A stretch of DNA of 64,000 bases from Mactromeris polynyma (GCA_032209605.1 JASFXZ010000002.1:58158431-58222430); one strand, 5' to 3'. Positions 1-12,924 are shown, numbered from the stretch's first letter. Notes: a model not told the origin generated them from the sequence alone. A program made the numbers and translations.

Positions 1-58
1 GTTTCCAATGCATTTGGGTTTTTCTTTTTCAAATATTAAAAATCGCGTAACAATATAA

Positions 59-211
59 CTGTCTTGTTGTGAAAGACAAAGGTGTGGTATTCACAAACAT
101 GTCTTTCATTCCCAAAGCCTCGTATTGGACAGCACAATGACAGATGACCGCCAGGGTTATATTGACACTGAGCAACTCAAGATGTTACAACAGAGCTGCT
201 GGATGATGTAA
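59..211 (+). CDS. possible 3'-terminal coding exon running off the left edge
   Basis: One frame is open from about 59 to a TAA at 209-211. Its last part looks codon-like (M-T-D-D-R-Q-G-Y-I-D-T-E-Q-L-K, from the ATG at 137). A weak acceptor-like CCCAAAG lies near 115. I recognise no family. It could be the last exon of a gene to the left, or chance: the frame is only about 50 codons and nothing else supports it. Confidence 0.2.
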   Translation: MSCCERQRCGIHKHVFHSQSLVLDSTMTDDRQGYIDTEQLKMLQQSCWMM

Positions 212-764
212 TATTAAACATGACTTTCTCACCGGAAATTGAAGAGTACTGTCATAACTGTTAAACTATTCTAGTAGTAAGATAAAGTGTTTAAATTTAC
301 GTTTGAAAATAATTTCGCTATATAATCTATTGATCAAAACTGGTAGAGCTGGAAACTCGATATAGAAGTGCGATAAGCTAGCTAAAAGGCACGGAAAGCT
401 GCGTATGAAAGCAATATTATCCGATAAAGGCCTACGGTTCTTAGATACATTAAATTTTATTGTTACTCACAAATTTGTTGATTATCTAAGTCTTTTAAAA
501 ATGAGATGACGGCTTCTGATACCGTTCACGTTTAAAGGAAATAAAACATATTAAGATGTTACAATGTTTTAAAACATATCGTGCGTGTTATGGAGCATTA
601 CAGACCCACTCTAAAACACTCGGTGATACTTTTTTTCTTATTCCTCAATATTTGAACTCATAGCTTCAATATAAACTGAGAAACCAGTTTTCAATACAAT
701 GTTGTATGTAGGCTAAATGAATGTACAAATAAACAATACGAAATCGTTTAGTGTTTGACATAAT
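212..764. other. AT-rich non-coding stretch
   Basis: I see no gene, RNA gene or clear repeat here. All frames are closed at short intervals. Confidence 0.5.
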
Positions 765-985
765 TGTCATTGAATTCGAAATTTGATTCGTCGAGACTGA
801 AATAGAGTCGAACTTAGTTTATTCGACAACCTTCTATCCGAATACTTGATATCATCCGAAATAAATATCAGTTCCCTATGTATCTTCTTATGCTCGTCGA
901 ATTGAAATGGGCTTTCGAAACCATGTATTATTCGAAATAAAATTTCGAACCGATGAATTCGAATGAACGAGGTCTGACTGTACTT
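765..985. repeat. TTCGAA-rich dispersed repeat, MITE-like
   Basis: The stretch contains many TTCGAA/ATTCGAAA words and ends in GGTCTGACTGTAC. That ending resembles the end of small non-autonomous elements whose termini read ACAGTC. I could not pair both ends, so the element type is only suggested. Confidence 0.35.
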
Positions 986-1924
986 ACTTATTCATAGAGT
1001 GTATTAATATTATCATTTTCATCTGTCCGTGCTACGTGATAAGTGTTAAACTTAAATCCGAATATTATTAAACTATTCTGTTCTGTTCTGTTGTTTATTT
1101 CTAAACAATTCTATTACTGGACTCACGGTTGCAAATTACGCTTCAAATAAATTAGTTTATTCTTAGAAATGTAAGTAAACAAATATTGCACGAATATTAA
1201 TTTGTCAGTAATAAGACACAGTTATTTTCTTTTACGATAAGACATTTCGCGAGATAAAAATAATTACACAATGAAATACAATACTTCTATACGATCTTAG
1301 TTGCCGTTTTGTAGCAGAAGATAAATCACTTGAAAAATAAACATTTTACGACAGACAAGTGAAACTGAGAAGATTACCCAGCATTTGGTTGATAGATGAA
1401 TAAATGATAATGTTTGGTCTGTGAAAAACTCGGGTCTGGCATCTTTCAGATAGTTCAGCGTATATCTAAATCTTCATCTATCTTCATTAGTGTTGACACA
1501 TGTTATTTTGTAATGTACAAGGTAAAAATTACTAAGAAACAAACGGTGGAGATTAGGATCTGAATGATGGACGACAGGTGTAGAGATCCACACATCAGTA
1601 AAGTATATATTTATATAAATTATATTTCTCTTTGTTATGATAGACTATTAATACTAAATAAATAAATGTCACAGAAAATAAACCTATATAGTTCACAAGG
1701 TTCTTAAGATGTTAATGGATACAAACGCACTATAAATAAACACGAGGTATATTCGTTTATTTTATACAATATGATTTTAATTACATTTTATTACATATTT
1801 AGTTACATTCGCTTCTGTTGACTTGAAAGATTCACTCAAGCGGAAGACGTTATTTTTTGTTTAAATATTCAATTTGTATATTTGATGTGATATCTTATGT
1901 GCATAGTCACACAGATTTAGTCAC

Positions 1925-2300
1925 TATCTTAAAGATGTATCTGGCTCATCTTAACATAAAATGTTTGAATTATAGCTTCATTCAGTATTGTTGTTACATT
2001 GGCTTAAACATCTCTAATTCTCTAATAAGAACCATTGCAGTGTATAGCCGATTAAAATATCTTTTTTGCCATATTACCTACAGGCAAAACTTGTAAAATA
2101 GCCTGATTGTTAAAAAAAGGGAGTTTTTTTAAATTTTATAATGTACAAACATCTTTTTTCAACAAATACGTGAAATACATTATGAGTTCATTCTTTGTTA
2201 ATGCATGTTTATTGATGCTTTAATTATAGGAAATATATTTTCATGTTTGTTTAGGTAAACAAATGAACAAATGAGCATAATATTACTTTAATTATTCATA
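1925..2300 (+). repeat. dispersed ~350-bp repeat (family R1), copy 1
   Basis: The segment runs from CTTAAAGATGTATCTGGCTC to ATGAGCATAATATTACTTTA. It recurs with 70-90% similarity by eye at 40850-41150 and 54500-54860 (same strand) and at 24300-24615 and 32527-32895 (reverse). The shared core includes AATAAGAACCATTGCA and a CCTGATTGTTAAAAAA stretch. No frame is conserved between copies, so it is a non-coding dispersed element of unknown class. Confidence 0.7.
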
Positions 2301-3329
2301 GTCATGATTAACAAAATAGTCATAACTTTTTCAGAATTTAGAATTTTAAACTTAATTCAATCTACATAATACACTTGTAATATGATTTTTGACCCACTTG
2401 CCCAAAATCGCAGTCACAACCACATTTAATGATTTATTTAAAGTCACAGACTGCGTCATAATGGACGAAATAAAATTGTAAAACATAGCGTCATGATAAT
2501 AACATATTGATATCAAATATTTGTTTAATATTTATGTTATTTTAGCCAATAAGTACTTTGCATCACAAATGATAAATATTTAACGCAAGATGAAAGTAAC
2601 AGAAGCCGGTAAGAGAGAATGGAATAATACTGTCATACACAGTTTACTCTCTTTTATTATACGAATGATTACAACACAGTAAGTGAACGCTGCCACGTGT
2701 TTCGTCTTGAAACAATGATAATTTTATTTTCAGACTGTCTGGCAATGCATACACACCTTTATAATAATACAGTTTTATTTGGGATTTCAAAATATTCCAT
2801 TATTGTGAAATTCCTGCTTAATTTCCTGCATCTTGTCGACAGCGAGGTAAAAATGATGCTGCTGACTTAGACAATGGAAATTTAGAAAGGCATCCTACTA
2901 CACGCCATGAATACGATATACTTGTATGTTACAAGTAAAAAATTGCTGCCTGATGCAGCAAAGGTGGGTGCACGGCGTAAACAAAATGAAATAGAACAAC
3001 TGCAATTTGAACTAAGAGTATGTGTTTATTATGCTTTAATGTGTAACTATATATTAATGTATAAAAAGTACATTTGTAGTTTTAGTAGTAAGAATTTATT
3101 AAGGAACAGACTAGTTTTTTTATGGACAGTTAAACAGAAATAGAAATTGATAGTGCGGAAAACTTTCATGATAATGAACATCATGCATGTAAATTAAGAC
3201 AACATTATACATCTCAAAATGCAAAACATTGATTGAAACATATTAACATAAATCACAATCATTATCACGGTAGAAATAAATAATGAAATACCGACAAATT
3301 TACATAATTAGAATTTACTAAAAATTTAA
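2301..3329. other. non-coding AT-rich DNA
   Basis: I see nothing beyond short chance frames. The 78-codon frame at 2907-3143 has no family resemblance or splice context. Confidence 0.45.
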
Positions 3330-4130
3330 AAAAAGAACAATAATCACTAAATGATATTGCATATCATGTCAAAATGTGAGAGCACTACAGTTTAATTAAC
3401 AACATGTCAGTGGACAAACAGACATCCAGCATCACACACTGAATTAATCAAGCAATGTGTGAATGTAAAATGAGTTTAGACATTTTGAAAGTTAGAAAAA
3501 TAGTGTAATTTAATGTAAATGATAGCTAAAAAGTGACACATGAGAGAACTATAAAATGCTTCCTGAATGAACAAGTGGTAGGAAGTGAAAGCAGGCCGTA
3601 GTATATGAATGACTATTATAATAAGGCAAAGAACATAGCTAAGAGAAATAAAACCGTATTTACTTATATCTCAAACATATTTACAGTGGAAAGAAATAAT
3701 GCAAAAGTGACCAAAATGCAACACAATAACTCAATACAAAAACATTAATCACTAAATGATATAGCACCTTGTCAAAATATGATATCACTTCAGTATGTAA
3801 CAACCGCATGCTAGAATCACACACTGGATAAGTTATCAAGCAGTGTGAATGTATAATGAGTATAAACTTTGTGGAGGACTGGATAATGGTGAAATTGTAT
3901 ATGTAAATGAAAACTGTAAATGATACCTGAATCTACAAAAGTGATAGGAGGTGTACACAGACGGATTTAGCAGACTTAGTATATGAATGACTAGAGAAGT
4001 AAACAAAAAGAACATAGCAAAGAGAAAGATAAACGTATTTACATATATCACATACATATTAACAGTAGAAAGAAATAATGCAATAATGACCAAAAAGTAA
4101 AAACGATTACTCAATACAATCAAAGCAAAC
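3330..4130. repeat. two diverged tandem copies of a ~400-bp unit
   Basis: The second copy (about 3735-4130) repeats the first (about 3330-3750) with many small changes. Shared words include CAAGCA(A)TGTGTGAATGTA, AGTATATGAATGACTA, AAGAACATAGC and GAAAGAAATAATGCAA. The minus-strand 98-codon frame inside copy 2 is broken in copy 1, so it is probably not a gene. Confidence 0.6.
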
Positions 4131-4208
4131 AAATGGGGTGTGGGACAGTACCACTTGTCTATGTAGCCAAGCTGGCAACTCGTTGCATATAAGTTTCTGT
4201 TTTGTAAC

Positions 4209-4402
4209 TATAGTCAAACCTGTGTTAAAGACCACCTGCGAACAAAGACCACTATTGCAAAACCTGTCTGCAAAGACCATCAATTTTATCTCCCATCAGA
4301 CCATTTTAAATGATATTTAATATGTTAATAGAGACCACCTGTAAACAAAGACCACATTTTGCTGTTCCCATGGGTGGTCTTTACAGACAGGTTTGACTGT
4401 AA
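4209..4402. mobile_element. MITE-like element with CAGTCAAACCTGT inverted ends
   Basis: The left end reads TATAGTCAAACCTGTGTTAA. The right end, reverse-complemented, reads TACAGTCAAACCTGTCTGTA. Both are followed by AAGACCACC. TA dinucleotides bound both sides, as for Tc1/mariner-type non-autonomous elements. It carries no coding capacity. Confidence 0.7.
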
Positions 4403-6878
4403 ACAGTTTTATAATATCAAAGTTTGTGTAACTAGGTAAGAAGGTTTGCATGGAATATGGAATAAAACAAAAACATAAGACATAAATGTGAAAAAGAATA
4501 AAACATTATTGAATAAAGAATAAACATTTTTTCCAAGAGATCTTCAATCCGACTTGTTCTAGAAATGCTAGATTTTCAATCCAAAATAAAGAAAATGGTC
4601 AGTAATAATGGTAGAACCTTAAGACTGTAAAACAAGTGAAATGTTTGTCACGATTGTAAATAAATGAAATACAAAGATATTAGACCCTTTATGTAACGTT
4701 TGTGAATATTTAATTATGAAATGACATATTAAATTCTATCCTCGCTAAATTAGAGTAAAATCAGTATGGCCAGGCATAAAGTTATGATAATACTAGCTTG
4801 CCATAGGTTATGAGTTATCTTGTTGCAGTGGGGTATTTTCCAATTAATTTTCAAAGCACAACTTTGATGAAAATGTAACAGGTTTTTTTAGAGATGAACA
4901 GCAGACAAGGTTTTCAAGTTTCAGACACCTGTGACCTTGACTTTTAACATTATGACCCCAAATTACAATATGAACTACTAGACTTCATACTGATACTTCC
5001 CAGCAAGTTGATGAAAATCTTTCACTGGATTTTGGAGATAAAGGGAGAACAAGGCAGACTGGACAGTCAAACATACAACATGTGGAGACATAATAAATAC
5101 AAGATGATGAACACATATGTACAAGCAATAACAAAGTTTATATAATTATACATTGTAGTTAAATATTAGTACTAAACTGTTTACTTCATATGCAGCTTAA
5201 TTGCAAAAACATCATCTTTTATATAGTTTATACATGAATCCAGGTCAAATCATCCAAGCTTTGTTCTAAAGGAAACTACTTTGAGCTTAGTCAGTAACAA
5301 AAAGTATGTTAGACCAGTTGTATCAAAAGTTGAAAGTAGACTGCAGACACAGCATAGGGCTATTCAAGGAACATTTTTACCCGGTTTGGTTTAAACTGCT
5401 CTAGCAGCTTTAGATATAATATCCAAAATATGTCAGCGAATCAGATGTTGGATGTAATTTTGGTACAGTACAATCATGTGCCATGTTCATAGCAAATCAG
5501 CCAAAGGGTAAATAGATTTTTTTAGAAAAAATGTCTGGCAATCAGAAGCCCAAGTGGCTATTTTGGAATTCGAGTGGGGCTGAGTGGGGCTGTGTGACAC
5601 AATATTTGAGGACAATCATGCAATGAACAAATCTCGAATGAGTTTAATAATTAAAAAATATCAAAGTGAAACAAACAGCAATAAAACACCTGAAGACTGA
5701 GGCAAGACATGAATATTGCAAAAGCACATTAATGTAAGAACTGTTACAAGTATCAAAGACAAGCAAAGTCAACTATCAAAACACAGTACAATATATTCAA
5801 ATAAGAGGCCCAAGCAAAAATTAAATCAAAATAAGGGAGGGCTTGGTTTTTTTAAAACTTTTGAGTGCTGACTGGGTTTTTTTACATGTGGTTTTTTGAA
5901 ATACTTAACTTTTGCCATACAGTAAAAAGGTATGTATGTATAGTATTACTGTGTTTATGAGGTCGCCCGACGCCGCGCACATTTTATAATGCACATTATG
6001 GTAATTTGGTCGACCCGGTATGTCTGCCGCACACCATAAATATACTTTTTTTGATGCCAGTAGAGGAGTATAGGTCAAACAGACAAGTTTTGAAGCCAAA
6101 TACTGTCACTGCATAGTGCCAATGAGACCCATCGTACAGTTACCATTTTCCTGGCATCTAACCAGTACTTGCCTGGAATCTACCCAGTACTTTCCTGGTT
6201 ACATGACAAGGCGTATGCACAAATATTATAAATATTGTCCCTGAAGTAAATTTCATTGCACTAACAAGCTGATTTTATACATTTAAGAATAAAGGGCCAG
6301 AAAATACTGCACTCCACAGGATGCAATATATTAACCCCATTACCTACAGAAATAAAGTTACTGCTAATGGTAAATTTCAATTTTTAAAAGCCACCAATGA
6401 AGAAAATAAAAAAGTGGTGTGTTAGAGGTTGTTGAGGGGAGTTTTTTTTCTCTCTCTGAAACAGTCGTAAATCAAGAATAAAATCCATATTTTTTGTTTC
6501 TAGGGTTCCCTCTGTCATTCGCCAATAACATCAAATGTGAAAAAGACAATAATTTGGCAACAGGTTTTCAATTTTGGCAACAAAAATATTCCAAAAGAAA
6601 TTATACTTGAAAGCAATTGCATAATTTTTCATGCTTTTTATCAAAATTGGTGTGTACTTTGAATATGCCACAGGGAATCATGTCTTCAAATTAAAAAAAA
6701 TTAGCACCTTCAATACCGGGATATGAATAAATACCGAATGATATCAGAAATGGAAGTATCTAGTTTTTCGCATAACTTTGATTGCAGTGTCAGTTGTTCC
6801 GAATAGATAAGGGATCACTGTTCTTGTAAGTGCAAGTGACACTTATTTAAGGTTTACACAAGGCAACAAGATGAAGCT
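4403..6878. other. non-coding stretch with a diverged dispersed repeat
   Basis: About 4910-5080 contains CCTGTGACCTTGACTTTT followed by ATGACCCCAAATT, wording seen in dispersed molluscan repeats. The rest shows only short chance frames and no recognised gene. It probably includes the 3' untranslated region of the minus-strand gene that ends at 6879. Confidence 0.4.
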
Positions 6879-7034
6879 CTAATGTTCATCTTGCATATCT
6901 GGGAACATCTGCTTCACCATTCCTACAGGTACCACAACTACTTTGTCATCTATTGTTAAGAAGGAGAACTCATCTTCTTCCTGACAAACACTATCCACCT
7001 CATCAATAACGTCTTCTACTGGAAATTCTGTTTT
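6879..7034 (-). CDS. unrecognised small protein, last coding exon
   Basis: On the minus strand this exon starts after an acceptor (TATTTTAACAG) and reads 51 codons to a TAG at 6881-6879. The peptide is acidic and then hydrophobic (EDVIDEVD, EEDEFSF, DDKVVVVPVGMVKQMF, DMQDEH at the C terminus). It begins in phase 0, matching the phase-0 donor of the exon at 8133-8276, and together they give a 94-residue protein. I do not recognise the family. The product would be acidic, with no signal peptide or membrane segment. An alternative acceptor 7 nt downstream would break the phase. Confidence 0.5.
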   Translation of the reverse strand, partial: KTEFPVEDVIDEVDSVCQEEDEFSFLTIDDKVVVVPVGMVKQMFPDMQDEH

Positions 7035-8132
7035 CTGTTAAAATACAATAGTATAGGTATATTGTAAGGGTATTAATGAAACATATTTAAGAAATATCTG
7101 AACAATTTTTGCTATATTTAGGTGTTGAACCTTTCGCCTAGTGTTAAAGCTCTTTTTGATGGAGTGTGAGGATAAGTGACCCAATCATGTTTATGATAAA
7201 AAAAAATGTATTACTTTGATCTTGCTGCTGCATATAATCTTTGACGGTTTGTTGTTCTTTAATTGTGTATTTCTTTACTTTTCTGCTTTAACAATGGATT
7301 TAGTTACATGTTTATTATAACCATGACATATTAATGTCTCCATGTAAAATTTAATGGTATTAAAAAGTATTAGCCAATAACAATATATTTCAAAAGTATC
7401 AGTTGACAGCTGCTAAAATTATTAAACTAAAACTATCTGAATGGACAAAAAAAACTTTATGCCTTTTTGATGATATAACTACTGTACTAAAGTACATTCA
7501 GAATTTTTTTGCAATATCTTATTTTAGCTTAAGGTAACAGGCGACAGGATTGCAATAATTTGAACTTGCTATTTAAATTTGTATAGCAGAATATCAATGT
7601 ATCATTTCCTATAATTGCAATAATTAACCTCACAATTTGTCTGTTGTTCAAGACACAACACAAATCAGATTTCCCACCCTTCCCAAAAAAAATTCAAGGA
7701 CTCTTCAAAGGGTATTTTCACAAAATTCAAGGACCAAAACAGCATTTGTACTGCTATTTTATTCATTCAACATGTCTTTCAAATTAACTTTTTCCATGAA
7801 CATTTAAGTATTAAACTTCAAATTATGAACTTATATACAAGGAAATGTTACACGCACTTCAACGCGAGTTTTCCAAGGCTTTCAAAGTCACTATTTTTTA
7901 TCTGTTTAAAGTGAGTTTATTATACAGTAGGAGAACCATGTGACATACCGTGACTAAGGTCTGGGATGTTGTTGAAAGGGAAACTTCATTTCTGTAGGTA
8001 TTTGTAACACTGTCTGTTATGACAAGTCTCCAGGTTGAAAGGTTTCATTCACACATTTGCACCATAAGGCCACCTAACATTTGTTTGTTGCATCTTCAAA
8101 ATATATGTTCTTTATTTTGACATTCTCAGTAC

Positions 8133-8276
8133 CTCACATACAGCTTCTTCGGAACTTCCTGCAATAAAAGGTAAATCAATAAAATACTGCATTAGACTTT
8201 CCAATGGATAATAATGCATTTTGCCTTTCATCTCAAACAATGTTTTAGAACAGCCATTCATTTGCTGATCGTGTAT
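8133..8276 (-). CDS. unrecognised small protein, first coding exon
   Basis: The exon is 144 nt (48 codons, phase 0 at both ends). Acceptor TGATGTCTTCAG lies on its right and donor GAG|GTACTGAG on its left. The likely start is the ATG at 8261-8259, sixth codon of the exon, because the upstream exon has an in-frame TAA. The N terminus reads MNGCSKTLFEMKGKMHYY and the exon ends SSEEAVCE. A second acceptor inside it (TTTTATTGCAG, before 8158) could give a 26-nt mini-exon, but that needs a phase-1 partner I could not find. The role is unknown. Consistent phases and splice signals are the evidence that it is real. Confidence 0.45.
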
Positions 8277-8830
8277 CTGAAGACATCAATTTGAAGATGT
8301 CATCAGACAATTATCTTAATTGAGATTCTCCATCTATCATTGGCAGTGTTTTCCGTGGACTTTTAAAATTGAAAGTCATTGCAATTTCATATCCGAGGCC
8401 AGGGTCATTTCCAAGTATTGGAGGTCATACAGGAATATGCTAAATCGAGTCGACGCTTATGTACTTAGACACATTCAGTCTGCATGTAATAATGAAATTG
8501 AAAGTTGAAACTGAAAGTACATTTTCGGAAAATCGCTGTAAGGTTAGAACATGTGATCAGTGTATTTAATACAACCTGCGAGTTTAAACGTTTACATGTT
8601 AATTATCACGCATGTTTGAACGATACATGACTTATGAAAGAGGGAAAATACTGCAAAATATTAAACAGAGCACAGAGACGAATGCTGGCTGCATCATAAC
8701 AATAACAAATAAAATGTAGGTCAACCACGCGATGGGTCAACCACAATGTTGAAACGATAAAATTCAATAATTATACAGTTGAAAATATTAGTTAATGACA
8801 TCAATCATAATATACAACAAAATCACATAC

Positions 8831-8925
8831 CTTAATTTAGCTTTTGTAGCCTACAAAATCAATAATGACGTTACAACGCACAATCGTTCGCTTCCCGACA
8901 TATATTCCCGCCGGTCTGCGCAGGC
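8831..8925 (-). other. probable non-coding first exon of the small minus-strand gene
   Basis: The minus strand shows a good donor, AAATTAAG|GTATGTG, at 8830. Upstream of it lie about 95 nt of less AT-rich sequence. All three frames are closed before the donor, so this would be 5' untranslated. The right boundary (start site) is a guess. Confidence 0.4.
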
Positions 8926-8928
8926 GCA
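8917..8928. promoter_or_regulatory. NRF-1-like palindrome TGCGCAGGCGCA
   Basis: TGCGCAGGCGCA differs by one base from the NRF-1 consensus TGCGCATGCGCA. It lies at the presumed 5' end of the minus-strand gene, a typical position for NRF-1 sites in TATA-less promoters. Function is inferred from motif and position only. Confidence 0.45.
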
Positions 8929-8940
8929 CAATAGGCTCTG

Positions 8941-9157
8941 AGGTGGGACTGAAACCCGTTATCCGGGATCCGGGATTCTCCGGGATCGATTTTTAAAAAT
9001 TGTTCGAGTGGAACATATGTTAACTGAAGGGTGTGAACGAATGTTCCTCTATCCGTTATTGACCGCTGATACCTACGATATAGTCCAAAATATCGATCCC
9101 GGATTTTCCCACCAAAGTCCCGGATTTTTTTAAAGTCCCGGATTTTAGTCCCACCCT
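8941..9157. mobile_element. 217-bp hAT-like MITE with 8-bp target duplication
   Basis: The element starts AGGTGGGACTGAAACCCG and ends CGGATTTTAGTCCCACCCT, imperfect inverted ends. Identical 8-bp repeats AGGCTCTG flank it at 8933-8940 and 9158-9165, the target-duplication length of hAT transposons. The interior is full of CCGGGAT words and has no coding capacity. It sits 12 bp from the NRF-1-like site. Confidence 0.8.
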
Positions 9158-9165
9158 AGGCTCTG

Positions 9166-11239
9166 TTCGATTTTTCGCCCAATTTTGTTCTTAACCGAGT
9201 CCATTGCAAAACGACGCTAACAGAACTCAATATGCACGGCGTTGACACGCCGTGCAATAACAGTGGATCGTGAGAACTGTTATCATATCTACGAAGGACC
9301 GTTGGTGACATTCACACTTCATTATTATATTCATTGCATAAACTGATCTCTTCTAAAAACGGAAAAATACTTGTAAACACAGCCAACTTCATTTATCATT
9401 CTATGAAACTTCGACAGGAGAAACTATCAAACTTTGCTGCTTCGTAAATGCTACCTGTTATATTTGATATTGAATACTCATTAATGATATGTAGCCTTGT
9501 TGTTTTTATATTACCCGTAATAATATGTTAGAATTGTATGTTCCTATGTTTTGCCATTTTTTTCTTATATTGTAAATGTCTAAAGGCGTATTTATATTTT
9601 ACAATGAATTACCCGTGCTAGCAACAAGTGTCCCATATCGCGGCACGGAAACAACAACTACACACTGGCACCATATTATCATTCCGCATTTTGAATAGGT
9701 GTTATCCATAGGAGATTATCGTGAGTTCTCTCCCTTTATCCCTTCTAGGGTTCTCTCTCTTTATTCCTTCTATAGTATTTGTACTCGTTACAATCTCCTG
9801 TGGTATTATTTACAACCGGATTATTCTGTAAATTTATCGTATGTGATTCTGACATAATTATGATATAAAAATAATAGTTCATTAAATTACAACAACAACA
9901 TTACATAAGACGTTTATTAATCATTTGCCAATTTATTAAACAAATTGCTGTCAAAATATTGTTATGGCAAACATGACAGTCGATGGCCATGATTTCGGAG
10001 AATTGATCATAACTTGATTCAAGTGATCTCCACAAATCTCAGAGTTATTAATCAACGGGTTTTACGAACACTATAAACATTGTGATTTATGTGGCATCTC
10101 AACATTTACCCTACCACCACATTATTGTAATAGTTTCTTGTACCATTAAATGATTTACACGCCCACTGGCTAGGCGGTGTTTCAACATTAAATACAAATT
10201 ATTGCTCCATGGGGACACACGTCGCCGGGGTCAAGGGTCAAACATCCCAGTGTCAAGCGAAATAAGGATGGCCGCAATTTCGGATGAAATTGCTGTTTGT
10301 AAACATTGGACGTTGAACTATTGAAATTAAAGTGATTACTGAGTTCAAGAGTAACGTGCACAGAATCAGCGTCTTATTGTTGTCAGGGGTGATGAACCAT
10401 GCAGTTAACAAGATTGTGAAATCACGTGGTTACCACATTATTGTACTGCCCTGTGTCACATGTCATCCTCGTCAATCAATCATAGCTCTAATAAGACGAC
10501 AGCAGTGTCTTCAGGAAGAAATAACACATACAAACAGTTTATTTACTTTTACTTTACGAATGCACGAATTCATTCGTTCGGTTGAAATTGTGAATTTATG
10601 AATTCGTAAAGTGTAAATCTTAAAATCTTGACTTTACTTGGAGAGAAAATTAATACCTTTTACTAACTTGATTCTCATTATTGCCGTGACAATTTTACTT
10701 TTAAATGATACTCGAATTATTAATTATAAATTATGTAATTTTATCCATCACTCTCTAAGAATAAGGAGAACCGGAAGTGAAGGTTTAACCATGATGCAAC
10801 AAACAATTAAGTGCAAAAGTGCATCAGATATCAAAGTGTTTCCAACGGTCGAAAATGCCAATTATCTCAAGAGATCTTAGTACTTTCACGCGAGAGTTTC
10901 TCACATGATGACGTCATATTGTTGTTACCAAAAAGTTTTATGAGTTTGTATTATTGTACAACGTGATTAAGTACTGAACAACATCTTAATTTCTAACTTA
11001 CTTTTTAAGTAGTTTATGTTGAAATCTGCGACAATTGTTTATGTTTTTGAATTACGATGTAACAGTGCAAGGCACTTGTATATAATTGGATCACACCGAA
11101 TCAACCGCCCTGAGGCAACTCTATACAAGCCATTATTATATTTTTGAGTGAACCGTATTCACCAGTGTGATAAAGTCTTGTAAGTAAACAGTTTTCATCT
11201 ATCGAATAAATTTACGAGTAAATGTTTAGGAAATGGAAG
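9166..11239. other. non-coding stretch
   Basis: It holds a perfect hairpin at 9234-9255 (GCACGGCGT, TGAC loop, ACGCCGTGC). Near 9725-9775 there is a short duplicated CTCTCCCTTTATCCCTTCTA-type phrase. The 89-codon frame at 10332-10601 and the 80-codon frame at 10638-10880 show no family features. Confidence 0.45.
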
Positions 11240-11445
11240 CATAGTGGAGGAGGGGTAGGTCGCCAGACTCTTGGTCCGTAGGTCGTGAGTAGGATTCCCG
11301 ACTTGGGCGAGGTTGGGCCTCAAACTTCACAATTCCTTAACCAAGCACGAGTTCTGGTTAGCAACTCAGAGAGCAGTCATGGAAAGTGATTGATATAACT
11401 GTACTCACTTGATTCATTATCGTTGTAAAATAAATAAGTTTACAC
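11240..11445 (+). mobile_element. tRNA-derived SINE
   Basis: The head resembles a tRNA: GTCGCCAGACTCTTGGTCCG, then GGTCGTGAGTAGGATTCCCG, a degenerate Pol III B-box. A body follows (CCAAGCACGAGTTCTGGTTA, then a CACTTTCC-type stretch on the other strand). It ends in GTAAAATAAATAAG, a SINE-like A-rich tail. I could not define target duplications. Confidence 0.6.
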
Positions 11446-12924
11446 TAAAATACAGTCAGATGATTGCCTTTAAAATACCGGCACTTTATTTCACAAAATA
11501 GTACGTCGATTATGATACCTGTATGATTAGCTAGGTTTCTGTGTGAATATGGTGGTGACTTGTTTGGTGTTAATAGTATCATTTCTTATTGTGTCGTTGA
11601 GTTCAATCCTTACGAGAAAAATGTCAGAAACGCCGATTATTTAATTTTAAAGGGACATACAGAACAATCCGAATTCAGGTCTGGTCCTTATTTCTGTGAC
11701 CCGCGGGGACCTAGCTAGTTAAAGGGACACGTGTCAGCTGGACGGCTATCTCGCGTGATAGAATTCTATCCTAGGTGTGAATGTTCGAATTCATTGTGAT
11801 AAGGGACTAGTGTTCTAAGCCAGTGGGATCAGGCCCCATGGAGTCACCGAGGGACACTTGATTATTGTTTTATGAAACTTTAACATACAGATATTTAACT
11901 TAGATAGCAAGGCATTATGCCCATGATTCTCAATTACAATTTATATAAATACATACATTTTGTTAGATTCTGAAATAAAATATACATAATATAATTTATT
12001 GATTATTTAAGTCGGCCATAAATAACAGACGATGTCGATGTAGATCGAAATAACTGACAATGTTTTGTTGATAAATTTAGATAACAGGATTCACTATCAT
12101 TGTTACTAACTGTTTATTCTCATAAAAATGTTAAAAAACAGAACTGCTGCGAGTTTAATGATTAATTTTTAATATATTTGCCAGGTGTCAGTGGATTTCT
12201 GGTTTTGTTTGAGAGTTCCGTGCCAAGTTTCTCACACACGCGTTACGACACACATTTTATTACAGTTATTGTACAATATATTCAATCTCGTAGTTCATTA
12301 TACCACCTGAATCATAGACTCCAAGTTCTGGGAAAATTCATTTTTCAATAACAATTCCGATCAAATTGACTGACACTTAACTTCTGGTTGAGAAATTAAT
12401 GTAAATAATTGATTTTTAACCCAGATGGTTTCGAATTTCGTACAAAACAAAATGATAGTTTTAATTAGTTGATACGCACAAGTACGTATAGTTCAACCGG
12501 CGCTCTCTCTATCAAAATCACACTTTAAAGTGATAAAAATATCACCGAGTGTACGATCGGGTTTTCATTTGTCCCCACCAAATGTGACAGGGGCAGCGTC
12601 CTAGTGAAAGTCACAAACGCGCTAACCGTTTGACATATATCAGGTTTATTATAAAAGTTTGAAATAATTGCTACTAAAATTATTGGTTATCGTTTTTGAA
12701 TAATTAACTGGACGTACGCTTCACTCGAGATTGTTCCTGATATTTCATTGATATTTTTAAATCACTTTTCGACTTGCGCTTCTTTTCATTAAACTTTTCC
12801 GTCTCGTCGGGTTTCATTATCAATTAATTTCGCCGACAAGTGTCCACTATTTTCATATAATTTCGTGGTTAACTCAATAATTAATTTTATTAATCAAATA
12901 CTGACAAAATTGATTTGTAGAAAT
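11446..12924. other. non-coding AT-rich DNA
   Basis: I see no supported gene or RNA. There are scattered TTAAAGGGACA phrases near 11650 and 11722. Confidence 0.45.

Noticed and set aside
7947..8020. Possible extra exon between the two exons of the small minus-strand gene
   Set aside because: The donor CACG|GTATGTC is good, but no acceptor gives an open phase-0 exon.
10332..10880. Two plus-strand frames of 80-89 codons
   Set aside because: No motif, no splice sites and AT-rich codon content. Treated as chance.
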